The notes under the pieces: model-generated
Seen by the model: the letters and a program-made list of their open reading frames with translations, nothing else
The model's database searches: none
What the model was told of the DNA's origin: nothing
Program-made: the position numbers and the translations under genes
Assembly: GCA_019322815.1 (NCBI GenBank)
Contig: JAHWIB010000033.1
Location: 1 to 13,465 of the forward strand
Reading direction: 5' to 3'
DNA from: Candidatus Woesearchaeota archaeon
GTDB taxonomy: Archaea; Nanobdellota; Nanobdellia; Woesearchaeales; WJKL01
Length of the DNA stretch: 13,465 nt
Shown here: piece by piece, positions 5,004-12,709 of the stretch
Layout: each line of letters begins with the position of its first letter
How positions within the stretch are numbered: the first letter of the stretch is position 1

Positions 5004-8000
5004 ATGGCAGGAAAAAGGGTTTTGTTGACACTAAATTCTCAGATGCATGAAGAATTGAAGAAGAAATCAAAGAACAATCTGATGACTATCCAGGAATATA
5101 TTACAAATATAGTAAGGAAAGATATTCTTTCACCAAAATCCAAAAAAAAAACTAAAATTTTTTTTTTCTTCCTTTTTTTGTTATTAGTTGCTAGCACTGT
5201 AAATGCTGCAGTTATAGACAGGGAAATAGAAGAAAAACTTAATTCAGGAGAGGAAGTTTCTGTCATTGTCATGCTGGAAGATCAGCAGCAAGGCCAATCC
5301 TTTCTAAATTCTGAAAAAGGATCATTGAAAGAAAAAAAACAGATGATTCAGAATCAGCAGAAAAAAGTTTTCTCAAAACTAAATCTTGAAGATAAAAAAG
5401 GATTTTTTACTCTTGCAGAGCCTGATTTAAAACTAAATCATAGATATTCAACTGTAAATGGATTTTCTGGGAAATTAACAAGATCAGGATTTGAAAAACT
5501 CAAAAATGATCCAAATGTTAAAAGTATTAGTATAAACAAACAGTATCATATAACCCTTGACCAAAGCATCCCTCAGATAAATGCAGATGATACTTGGAAA
5601 ATCCAGATAAATTCAACAAATATCACAGGAGCAGGAGAGACTATTTGTATTATAGATACAGGCATTGATTATAATCATTCTGCTTTGGGCAGTGTCTGGG
5701 GAAATAAAGTTATAGGAGGTTATGATTTTGTTAATAATGATAATGATCCAATGGATGACCATGGCCATGGGACCCATGTTGCAGGAATAGCTGCTTCAAC
5801 TGATTCAATATATAGAGGAGTTGCGCCAGACGCAAAGATAATTGCTATAAAATCTCTTGACAGCAGCGGAAATGGATATGGCGCTGATATTATAGCTGGA
5901 ATTGACTGGTGCACTGCTAATGCTTCCACATATAATATTTCTATTATAAGTATGAGTCTTGGAGATACAACTGCACATAACATTTATTGCGACAATGATA
6001 ATCTTACAATGACTTCTGCTATAAATACAGCAGTAGGTCAAAATATATCAATAATGATAGCATCTGGTAATTGCGAAGGAGTTTCTTGTACATCAGGAAT
6101 TTCTGCTCCAGCCTGCATTGAAAATGCAACACCTATTGGAGCTGTTAATGATGCAGATTCTATAAATTATCAAAGAGGAATTCTTTTGCAGCTATTAGCT
6201 CCAGGGGTTAATATTTATTCAACAAAGCGTAATGGAGGATTTATTTCAAGTTCAGGAACCTCCATGTCAACTCCGCATGCAGCAGGAGCAGCTGCTTTGC
6301 TTCAGCAATATAATAAATTAAAAAATGGAAATACCCTGACACCTGCACAAATAGAAAATATCTTGAATGACACAGGAGTAAGTTTATATGATTCAGGAAC
6401 AAGCAGAAACTATTCTAGAATCGATGTTTATGCTGCTGTTCAGTCTTTAAATGATTCTTATCAAATATCAGATTCCTGCTCAGAATCAAATATAACCTTT
6501 TTTCTAGAGCCTTATATAATGTCTTGGAATGAAACAGCAGAAATAATAAGATTTGAGACAGACCAGGCAGTAAATGCAACAAGTGAATATGGAAAAACAA
6601 CAGATTATAATCTATCTATCAGCAATTCTAGTTTTTCAAAAAAGCATGAATTAATGCTAAACAATCTTACTCCAAATACACTATATTATTACAAAGTTAC
6701 AGTTCAAAATATATCTAATTCAACATGCTATCAGAATTCAGTTTTTAATTCATCATTTAGGACATCTCAAGATTCAAAAAAAAGTTTTAGTTTTGCTGTT
6801 TTAGGAGATTCAAGGGATGATGGCAGTTGTGGAATAAGTCCAATTCTTCCTTCCTTACTGCAATCCATTGCTTCAAAAGGAGTTGATTTTGTTATTATAA
6901 CAGGAGATACAACAAATGCAAATTACGGTTGTGATTATGATTTAGAATGGAAAGAATTTCACAATTCTTCTGAAATAATAAGAAAAAATACATCAATATT
7001 ATGCTCTCCTGGAAATCATGAAGATGTTCATCAACCAAGTGCAAGAGTAGCATGGAGAAATTATTGGATACATCCTTTAAATGGAAATGGATTAGCAGGA
7101 GAATGGAATGAAACAACTTATATGTGGAGATATGGAAATTCCTTATTTATTTCAGTAAACACATATGAAACAGGAAATGCAGGAAATATAACTGGAGCTC
7201 AATTTACCTGGTTCAATGAAACAGCCTTAACACAGACAGGTTATACTCATAAATTTGTTTTTGGCCATCATCCTCTTGTTGGTTCAACTAGAAGCGGAAA
7301 TTTGTATGTAACTAACCCTTCAAGATCAGCAATGATAGACAATGAAATGTATTCTAAAAATATCACAGCTGCGTTTTACGGCCATGATCATTATTATTGT
7401 TATAATACAACCCAAGATGGAGATATGCTTCATATCATAGCAGGAGGAGGTGGAGCTCCTCTTTATTCTACATCAACATGTTTAGGAACTGGAATCTCCC
7501 AATATCACTATATTCTTGTTAATGTTTCTGATAAAACAATCAATGGAGCAGTGTATAATCTTACAGGAGATGTAATCCATACTTTTTCACGAACAATGAG
7601 CAATACTCCTCCAGTAGCAGCAAACGTCACATTATCCTCAACAGATTCTTTGAACAGGACAAATGGAACATTGCATGTATCATGGGATTTTTATGATGAA
7701 GATGGAGATAATCAAATTGATAATAAAACAAAATGGTATAACAACAGCATTGAAATTCCAACTTTAGTTAACTTAACATCAATAGATTCTGAAAATACTA
7801 CAAGAGGAGAAACTTGGATTTTTTCAGTAAGAGTTTATGATGGTTATAATTGGAGTGATTGGACTAATTCTTCTTCAATTATTATACAAAATACACCTCC
7901 TGAAATGGGCACAATTTCAGATATAAACATAAATACAACAGAAATTGTAAATATAACAGTAAATGCAACTGATTTAGACCTTGATAATCTAGTTTACTCA

Positions 8001-8912
8001 TTAACATCAACAAACAGCACTAATTTTACTCAGCTGAATAATATTTTCACATGGCAGACAACAATGAATGATTCAGGAATATATATTGTTAATATAACAG
8101 TTTCAGACAACAGCTCAAATATATCTCAATTAGTCACTATCACAATATGTTTAGATAATGATGGAGATACTTATGGAAATGGCTGCTCAGCTGGCCCTGA
8201 CTGTGATGATAATGATGATTCTAAATATCCAGGAGCACCATGTTCAAGAACATGCTATTCTGGTTCAATATATGATGCAAACTGTACATGCACAGGAGGA
8301 ACATACACCTGCGGAGGTGGTGGTGGAGGAGGTGGAGGCGGAACTACTACTAGCAAAACATACAATCCAAACCTTGAGGCAGGAGAATACAGAAACTCGC
8401 TTTCAAGAAAAGATAAAATCAATTTCCAATTTAAAACACGGCCTCATTCTGCAACTGTCTCAACTATTGCTTCTAATTATGTTGATTTGATTGTAGAATC
8501 CACTCCTCTCCTTGTAACAGTCTATGAATCTGAAACAGAAAAAATAGATCTTGATAATGATGCTGTTTATGATTTGTCAATCACTTTAAATGATATAATT
8601 GGTTCAAAAGCAGATCTGACATTTAAATTAATCAGTGAGCCTATTTTTGAAATCTTTGTTGAAGAAATAATAGAAGAAAATATTACAGAAAACATAACAG
8701 AAATAAATATTATAGAAGAAATCAATATAACAGAAGAAGCAATTGAAGAGCCTATCCTTGAACTCCCAAAAGAAAAGATTCCTTCAATAAATAGATTACT
8801 AGAATTTTTAATATCTAAAGAAAGTATAATTTATATAGTATTAATAATTTTTATCTTATTATTTATAATATTAATTATAGTTAAGTTTGAAAAAAAGAGG
8901 TTTGAGAAATGA
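5004..8912 (+). CDS. Membrane-anchored fusion: ribbon-helix-helix domain, subtilisin-like protease, metallophosphatase
   Basis: 1302 residues. Residues 1-42 look like a ribbon-helix-helix domain: strand KRVLLTL, helix MHEELKKKSKNN, turn and helix MTIQEYITNIVRKDIL. A basic linker (43-51) and hydrophobic helix (52-66) follow, with signal-peptidase-type VNA-A at 66-69. Residues 70-185 resemble a subtilase propeptide. The S8 triad is Asp218 (IIDTGID), His255 (HGHGTHVAG) and Ser420 (SGTSMSTPH), with oxyanion Asn356. An FN3-like domain (about 497-590) leads into a purple-acid-phosphatase-like domain with Asp602 (GDSRDD), Asp635 (GDTTN), Asn671-His672 (GNHE), His755 (GHHP) and His794/His796 (GHDH). 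Ig-like segments, a MopE-type Asp-rich motif (from 1051), ten glycines (1104-1113), an acidic stalk and a C-terminal membrane helix (1275-1293) follow. About 50 N-x-S/T sites suit a glycosylated ectodomain. No ATG, GTG or TTG lies between Met27 and the signal core, so one polypeptide is the simplest reading. The next gene overlaps its stop. Confidence 0.85.
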   Translation: MAGKRVLLTLNSQMHEELKKKSKNNLMTIQEYITNIVRKDILSPKSKKKTKIFFFFLFLLLVASTVNAAVIDREIEEKLNSGEEVSVIVMLEDQQQGQSFLNSEKGSLKEKKQMIQNQQKKVFSKLNLEDKKGFFTLAEPDLKLNHRYSTVNGFSGKLTRSGFEKLKNDPNVKSISINKQYHITLDQSIPQINADDTWKIQINSTNITGAGETICIIDTGIDYNHSALGSVWGNKVIGGYDFVNNDNDPMDDHGHGTHVAGIAASTDSIYRGVAPDAKIIAIKSLDSSGNGYGADIIAGIDWCTANASTYNISIISMSLGDTTAHNIYCDNDNLTMTSAINTAVGQNISIMIASGNCEGVSCTSGISAPACIENATPIGAVNDADSINYQRGILLQLLAPGVNIYSTKRNGGFISSSGTSMSTPHAAGAAALLQQYNKLKNGNTLTPAQIENILNDTGVSLYDSGTSRNYSRIDVYAAVQSLNDSYQISDSCSESNITFFLEPYIMSWNETAEIIRFETDQAVNATSEYGKTTDYNLSISNSSFSKKHELMLNNLTPNTLYYYKVTVQNISNSTCYQNSVFNSSFRTSQDSKKSFSFAVLGDSRDDGSCGISPILPSLLQSIASKGVDFVIITGDTTNANYGCDYDLEWKEFHNSSEIIRKNTSILCSPGNHEDVHQPSARVAWRNYWIHPLNGNGLAGEWNETTYMWRYGNSLFISVNTYETGNAGNITGAQFTWFNETALTQTGYTHKFVFGHHPLVGSTRSGNLYVTNPSRSAMIDNEMYSKNITAAFYGHDHYYCYNTTQDGDMLHIIAGGGGAPLYSTSTCLGTGISQYHYILVNVSDKTINGAVYNLTGDVIHTFSRTMSNTPPVAANVTLSSTDSLNRTNGTLHVSWDFYDEDGDNQIDNKTKWYNNSIEIPTLVNLTSIDSENTTRGETWIFSVRVYDGYNWSDWTNSSSIIIQNTPPEMGTISDININTTEIVNITVNATDLDLDNLVYSLTSTNSTNFTQLNNIFTWQTTMNDSGIYIVNITVSDNSSNISQLVTITICLDNDGDTYGNGCSAGPDCDDNDDSKYPGAPCSRTCYSGSIYDANCTCTGGTYTCGGGGGGGGGGTTTSKTYNPNLEAGEYRNSLSRKDKINFQFKTRPHSATVSTIASNYVDLIVESTPLLVTVYESETEKIDLDNDAVYDLSITLNDIIGSKADLTFKLISEPIFEIFVEEIIEENITENITEINIIEEINITEEAIEEPILELPKEKIPSINRLLEFLISKESIIYIVLIIFILLFIILIIVKFEKKRFEK

Positions 8913-10009
8913 GGATAAAATCAGTAAGATTAGGTAAGATTCTAGGCATTGATATAGAGCTTCATTATACTTGGTTCTTAATCTTTGCTTTACTGGCATG
9001 GGCTTTATCAGCTGGCTTTTTCCCTCATTATTATCCTGATTTGACAAAAACAGAATATTGGATTATTGGAAGCGCAGCGTCTATCCTTTTATTTGTATCA
9101 GTATTATTGCATGAATTAACTCATTCCTTTGTTGCATTAAGAAATCGTATTAGTGTTAAAAAAATAACATTATTCTTTTTTGGGGGAGTTGCCCAGATAT
9201 CAGATGAAAATATAACTCCTTCAAAAGAATTTAAAATGGCAATAGCAGGGCCTTTAATGTCTTTGCTTTTAGCAGCTGTCTTTTATCTTGTAACAAGATA
9301 TTCTGCATATTTATATATATCAGCTATTGCATTTTATTTAACTAGGCTGAATCTTATTTTAGCTATATTTAATCTTGTTCCTGGATATCCTTTGGATGGA
9401 GGCAGAGCATTAAGAGCCTTTCTTTGGGGTTATTACAAAGATATTAAAAAAGCAACTAAATATGCAGCATCTGGCGGAAAAATATTTGGTATTATCTTAG
9501 CAACAGTAGGTATTCTAGGTATGTTTTTAGGTTTAGGAACAATATGGTTTGTACTAATAGGAATTTTCATATATTTCCTGGCAGGAATGGGTTATGAGCA
9601 GGTTGTAATAAAAGATGTATTGTCAAAAATAAAAGTAAAGCAAGTGATGGTCAAAGACTTTATCTCAGTCAAGCCTTCAACTACTATAGCAAAATTATTT
9701 TCAAATTATTTTCTAAGATATTCCCAGGATGTATTCCCTGTTGTTGAGAAAAATAGATTATTAGGCATAGTAACAGCAGAATCCATTAATATGGTTCCAA
9801 AAAGAAAATGGATGACTATTACAGCAGAGCATATCTTAACGCCATTAAAAGCAGCAGCAAAAGAAGATGATAATGCATACAAAACATTGATGAGAATGTC
9901 TTCTCAAAAAATAGGCCTTCTTCCTATCATTAAAAATAAAAGATTAAAAGGAATTGTAAGTATCCCTTCTTTATTAAGATGTGTCAGATTAAAGGTAGAA
10001 GTAGATTAA
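8909..10009 (+). CDS. Site-2 protease family intramembrane metalloprotease with CBS domains (M50B)
   Basis: A 366-residue zinc intramembrane protease. Family S2P enzymes cut a membrane helix of a partner protein, normally one with its N-terminus in the cytoplasm that another protease has already trimmed outside. The zinc site is complete: HELTH at residues 68-72 and NLVPGYPLDGGR at about 155-166, with Asp163 the third ligand. The hydrophobic core covers residues 12-230. Two CBS motifs form the cytoplasmic C-terminus, at about 240-300 (QVMVKDFISVKPSTTI, then DVFPVVEKNRLLGIV) and 305-362 (LLPIIKNKRLKGIVS); such pairs often bind adenine nucleotides and may adjust activity to energy state. Its ATG overlaps the stop of the 1302-aa gene (ATGA, 8909-8912), which implies coupled translation and points to that protein as partner or substrate. 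Its stop shares TTAA with the opposing gene at 10006. Confidence 0.93.
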   Translation: MRIKSVRLGKILGIDIELHYTWFLIFALLAWALSAGFFPHYYPDLTKTEYWIIGSAASILLFVSVLLHELTHSFVALRNRISVKKITLFFFGGVAQISDENITPSKEFKMAIAGPLMSLLLAAVFYLVTRYSAYLYISAIAFYLTRLNLILAIFNLVPGYPLDGGRALRAFLWGYYKDIKKATKYAASGGKIFGIILATVGILGMFLGLGTIWFVLIGIFIYFLAGMGYEQVVIKDVLSKIKVKQVMVKDFISVKPSTTIAKLFSNYFLRYSQDVFPVVEKNRLLGIVTAESINMVPKRKWMTITAEHILTPLKAAAKEDDNAYKTLMRMSSQKIGLLPIIKNKRLKGIVSIPSLLRCVRLKVEVD

Positions 10010-10632
10010 ACCTTGACAATATTTCTTTCTATGTTTTCCATACCGCCTACTTTTTTAAAGCAGTCTTCTTTAACAACTCCTATAGTTATCTTGCTGCAGA
10101 TTGCAATGCTATTTTTTACCTTGGCAATCTTGATATAACAAACGCTTTTATCAAGCTCCTCAGATATCATCCCGCAGATATTCTCATCATTTGTTGCAAG
10201 TGCAATATCATTAAAGCAGCTGTCTCTTAAATCAATATTATTAATTATTTTACAAGCATCTATATTATTATTATTTTTTGCAATTTGTAGCAAGCATTTA
10301 TTGCCGTCTGTCACTTCTTTTATCTCCAAACAATAGTCTGTATTTCCATTTGCTATTGCAAGTTTTTTAAAGCAGATATCATGCCAATAAATTCCTTCTA
10401 TTTCACTGCAGATTTCAACATTGTTTGCTGCCTGGGCAATTTCAGTATAGCAATTTTCAGCTGATAATTCATCTTTTATCATATCACAGAATTGAGTATC
10501 TTGTCTTTCCTTTGCAATATTTTTATAGCATTCTTCTCCATCAGGATTAATACAGGAAACAAATCTTCCTGTTGCTCCGCATCCGCTTATCAGGATCAAT
10601 GTTAACAATAAAAATAATAATTTAAGTCTCAT
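10006..10632 (-). CDS. Lipoprotein built of 26-residue cysteine repeats
   Basis: A 208-residue exported lipoprotein of unrecognised family. Residues 3-17 are the signal and ISGC is the lipobox, with lipidated Cys18. The mature protein is a regular repeat: cysteines at 35, 49, 61, 75, 87, 101, 113, 127, 139, 153, 165, 179 and 191, always spaced C-x13-C-x11-C. Each 26-residue unit reads roughly C(Y/F)xxIAxxxxNxxxCxxIxxxxxxxx, which suggests two short helices joined by a disulfide and stacked as a solenoid, perhaps like disulfide-linked Sel1-type repeats; that structure is inferred. Six full units and the start of a seventh are present. A TATA-like TTTAAATA about 28 nt before the ATG and no Shine-Dalgarno sequence suggest a leaderless mRNA. 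A surface binding protein is likely; the ligand is unknown. Confidence 0.78.
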   Translation of the reverse strand: MRLKLLFLLLTLILISGCGATGRFVSCINPDGEECYKNIAKERQDTQFCDMIKDELSAENCYTEIAQAANNVEICSEIEGIYWHDICFKKLAIANGNTDYCLEIKEVTDGNKCLLQIAKNNNNIDACKIINNIDLRDSCFNDIALATNDENICGMISEELDKSVCYIKIAKVKNSIAICSKITIGVVKEDCFKKVGGMENIERNIVKV

Positions 10633-10715
10633 AGTATTTTTAGGATTTGAAGCCTATATTTAAAGTTTACTATTCCTTAAAAGTAATTTTTTGTCCCAAA
10701 TTAGTTACTATTGAT

Positions 10716-11456
10716 TTATACTTTCCAGCTGCCGCTTTCTTTTTCTCTGGAACAAACAGAAAAATCAATCTTTCTTTTGACTAATGTTTCATAGGTTTTT
10801 CTTGCTATTTCAGGAGTATTATTGTTTCCAGATAAATGAGCTAATAAAGCTAAAGATAGATTTTTCCCCTTTTCCTGTATCAAAGTAGAAGCATGTATAT
10901 TGCTTAAGTGCCCTTTTTCAGATAAGATCCAATTTTTCAAAAATACTGGATAAGATCCATTTATCAGCATATCAATATCATGATTGCTTTCCAATAAAAC
11001 AGCTTTTAATTTATCAATTACTTTCTCCATCTGCTTTGTAACAATGCCAGTATCAGTAAATAATCCAAATTTTCCAATGACAAACCCGCATGAATCTACA
11101 TTATGAGAAGTAAGAACAGGCTTAATCTCAACATTATTTATCTTGAAATTTTTATTGTAATAAAATATTTTTACATCAGCATGTCCTATCTTCCATATTA
11201 TCTCATCATAGACTTCTTTAGTCATATAAATCGGAATATTATGTCTTCTTGCCAAGACACCTGCACCACTGATATGATCGTGATGAGAATGAGTAATTAA
11301 TATTGCATCAACATTTTCTAAGTTTTTTCCTAATCTTTCTGCTCTCTGCTCTATCTCTCTTCCGCTTTTTCCAGCATCAATAAGAATAGAAGTATTTTTT
11401 GTTTCAACTAAACAACAATTTCCATTACTGCCGGATGCAATTACTGAAATTTCCAT
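10716..11456 (-). CDS. YycJ/WalJ-type MBL-fold hydrolase
   Basis: A 246-residue cytoplasmic metallo-beta-lactamase-fold protein. It begins with the YycJ-like ASGSNGNCCLVE segment (residues 7-18) and has the metal-binding HSHHDH motif (His56, His58, Asp60, His61), a further ligand His118 (LTSHNVDSCGF), Asp135 (FTDTG), and the late ESNHD and LAHLSGNNNTPE motifs. These and the length match the YycJ/WalJ subgroup of the COG1235 hydrolases. Bacterial members have been linked to nuclease activity and cell-wall regulation; the archaeal role is unknown. A good Shine-Dalgarno sequence (GGTGAT) ends three bases before the ATG. It is divergent from the membrane-protein gene at 11545, and the two share an 88-bp promoter region. 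A phosphodiesterase of the PhnP type is the main alternative. Confidence 0.85.
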   Translation of the reverse strand: MEISVIASGSNGNCCLVETKNTSILIDAGKSGREIEQRAERLGKNLENVDAILITHSHHDHISGAGVLARRHNIPIYMTKEVYDEIIWKIGHADVKIFYYNKNFKINNVEIKPVLTSHNVDSCGFVIGKFGLFTDTGIVTKQMEKVIDKLKAVLLESNHDIDMLINGSYPVFLKNWILSEKGHLSNIHASTLIQEKGKNLSLALLAHLSGNNNTPEIARKTYETLVKRKIDFSVCSREKESGSWKV

Positions 11457-11491
11457 TAAATCACCGCTTTTATTTTAAAAAAAAATAAAAA

Positions 11492-11506
11492 GAAAGCATT
11501 TATATA
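11492..11506 (+). promoter_or_regulatory. BRE + TATA promoter of the 202-aa membrane protein
   Basis: GAAAGCATTTATATA resembles the two promoters near the left end (GAAAC, then TTTATATA). Initiation about 25 nt downstream of the TATA box, near 11528, leaves a short leader containing GGTGAT (11536-11541) ahead of the TTG start. On the other strand the same A+T block offers TATA-like sequences for the divergent MBL-fold gene. Confidence 0.55.
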
Positions 11507-11544
11507 CTTTTATATGTTTGATAATCTATAATTAAGGTGATAGA

Positions 11545-12153
11545 TTGATTGATTTGAATTTGTTATCAAGTTTTAATATAAAAGAAGCATACAATATTTT
11601 AAAACCACTGATATTATTTATTATAGGTATGGTAGTTTATTCTGTATTTATCTTTAAATTCTACAGATTTATTGCAAGAAAAGAGATATTCAAGCTAAAC
11701 CTGCAAAAATATAGTGAAAAGGGATTTGGGTGGTTTAAGAAAGTTTTAAGAATCATCTTTTACATAATTGAATATATATTATTATTTCCTGTTTTTACCT
11801 TTTTTTGGTTTATTATATTCTCTATTTTGCTTTCATTCTTGACAAGAGAACAAACAATGCAGAATATCCTGCTTGTTTCAATTGCTCTTATATCAACCAT
11901 AAGGATAGCTGCTTATTATAATGAAGAATTATCAAAAGATTTAGCTAAAATGCTGCCTTTTGCTTTGCTCGGTATACTTTTAGTGGATATATCTTATTTT
12001 TCTTTTTCCACTTCTTTAGCTGTTATAAAACAAATTACTTCGTTTTGGAGTATAATGTCTTATTATTTGATATTTGCAATAATTCTAGAATTTGTTTTAA
12101 GAATAAGTTATGGCATATCTCCTTTTAAACAAGAAGAATCTAAGAAGAAGTAG
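11545..12153 (+). CDS. Hypothetical polytopic membrane protein (202 aa)
   Basis: No family is recognised. Five or six membrane helices are visible: about residues 19-42, 66-98 (long enough for two), 107-125, 134-156 and 168-190. A basic loop with KEIFKLNLQKYSEKGFGWFKK lies between the first and second and is probably cytoplasmic, and the C-terminus ends in a basic KQEESKKK tail. The start is TTG at 11545, three bases after the Shine-Dalgarno GGTGAT; a second TTG at 11554 is possible but lies farther from it. No catalytic or transport motif is visible. It stands alone in its transcript and its 3' end overlaps by 14 nt the stop region of the convergent zinc-ribbon-like gene. Confidence 0.75.
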   Translation: MIDLNLLSSFNIKEAYNILKPLILFIIGMVVYSVFIFKFYRFIARKEIFKLNLQKYSEKGFGWFKKVLRIIFYIIEYILLFPVFTFFWFIIFSILLSFLTREQTMQNILLVSIALISTIRIAAYYNEELSKDLAKMLPFALLGILLVDISYFSFSTSLAVIKQITSFWSIMSYYLIFAIILEFVLRISYGISPFKQEESKKK

Positions 12154-12307
12154 TTGCTATCTTTTCTCTGCAATAATGGCAGTAGATAAAACTGCAGCAG
12201 GAAAATAGAAATTCTTCGTAGATGATTTTGTTCCCGCAGCAAGGACATACTATCTCGTAATGGGGCTGTTTGATTCTTTTTCTGTCTTCAATGTGTAAAA
12301 GCTTCAC
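12140..12307 (-). CDS. Small zinc-ribbon-like cysteine-rich protein (55 aa)
   Basis: A 55-residue minus-strand ORF from GTG at 12307 to TAG at 12140-12142. A basic N-terminus (KLLHIEDRKRIKQPHYEIV) precedes CPCCG at residues 21-25, then NKIIYEEF, CC at 37-38 and CHYC at 43-46. Two C-x2-C pairs about 20 residues apart form a plausible zinc ribbon, with two or three further cysteines. TTTATATA on the minus strand at 12334-12341 is placed to initiate transcription about 5 nt before the GTG, which supports both the start and a nearly leaderless mRNA. The ORF overlaps the convergent membrane-protein gene by 14 nt at its 3' end and would otherwise leave a gap of over 300 nt. Its family is not recognised; nucleic-acid or protein binding is the usual role of such ribbons. 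Confidence 0.6.
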   Translation of the reverse strand: MKLLHIEDRKRIKQPHYEIVCPCCGNKIIYEEFLFSCCSFIYCHYCREKIATTSS

Positions 12308-12333
12308 TTCAATATTAAAGCGCAGCCAGCTAG

Positions 12334-12346
12334 TATATAAATCTTT
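12334..12346 (-). promoter_or_regulatory. BRE + TATA promoter of the 55-aa zinc-ribbon-like gene
   Basis: On the minus strand this reads AAAGATTTATATA. The TATA centre lies about 30 nt before the GTG at 12307, so initiation is expected near 12312. The match to other promoters in the window supports the small ORF. Confidence 0.5.
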
Positions 12347-12514
12347 AGTTTAACTAAGAAAGGACTATTTGTTAATTTCTATAAACTTCTCAAAACATCA
12401 ATTATATGCCTTTTCAATACCTTTATTTTGCAATTTTTGCTATTTAAACCTTTCCTTAAAATACCCTTGAAAATCCGATAGGTTAATAAACATCCTCTTA
12501 TTTTCACTATTAAA

Positions 12515-12709
12515 ATGGGTCAACAGGAAATATATGATTTTTTGAAAAAGAACAAAAGAAAATGGTATACTTCTAGGGATATCAGCAACAAGCTGAAGGT
12601 TTCCATAGGCTCTGTAACTAACTGCTTAAAGAAATTAAGGCAAAGCAGATCAATACAATTTAGAAGTTCTAAAAGGAAAAACCAATTTGAATACAAGTTC
12701 AAGAGATAA
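12515..12709 (+). CDS. Small winged helix-turn-helix DNA-binding protein
   Basis: A 64-residue protein that is essentially one winged helix-turn-helix domain: a first helix MGQQEIYDFLKKNKRKW, then YTSRDISNKLKVS and IGSVTNCLKKLRQSR as helix and recognition helix, and a basic wing (IQFRSSKRKNQFEYKFKR). The pattern is MarR/ArsR-like in broad terms. Small stand-alone regulators of this kind are common in DPANN archaea. A TATA-like TATTTAAA at 12441-12448 would give a leader of about 44 nt; no Shine-Dalgarno sequence is clear, so the real transcript start is uncertain. Its last 11 nt overlap the end of the convergent metzincin gene. The 207-nt stretch before it (12308-12514) holds only promoters. 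Its target is unknown. Confidence 0.72.
   Translation: MGQQEIYDFLKKNKRKWYTSRDISNKLKVSIGSVTNCLKKLRQSRSIQFRSSKRKNQFEYKFKR

Noticed and set aside
5139..5180. Homopolymer runs (ten A, then a long T run) that could be a sequencing frameshift or a programmed slippery site joining a small ribbon-helix-helix gene to a separate protease gene.
   Set aside because: One extra A would indeed end the first frame at AACTAA after about 50 codons. However, the protease signal peptide would then have no ATG, GTG or TTG start of its own in any nearby frame. The uninterrupted single frame is simpler. The alternative still deserves a read-level check and is named in the refutation of the main finding.
8158..8490. 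Open frame of 110 codons inside the 3' part of the 1302-aa gene.
   Set aside because: It is an out-of-frame shadow created by the GGA/GAT-rich Asp and Gly coding stretch; its composition (runs of M, E, Q, H) is not protein-like and the main frame has clear motifs.
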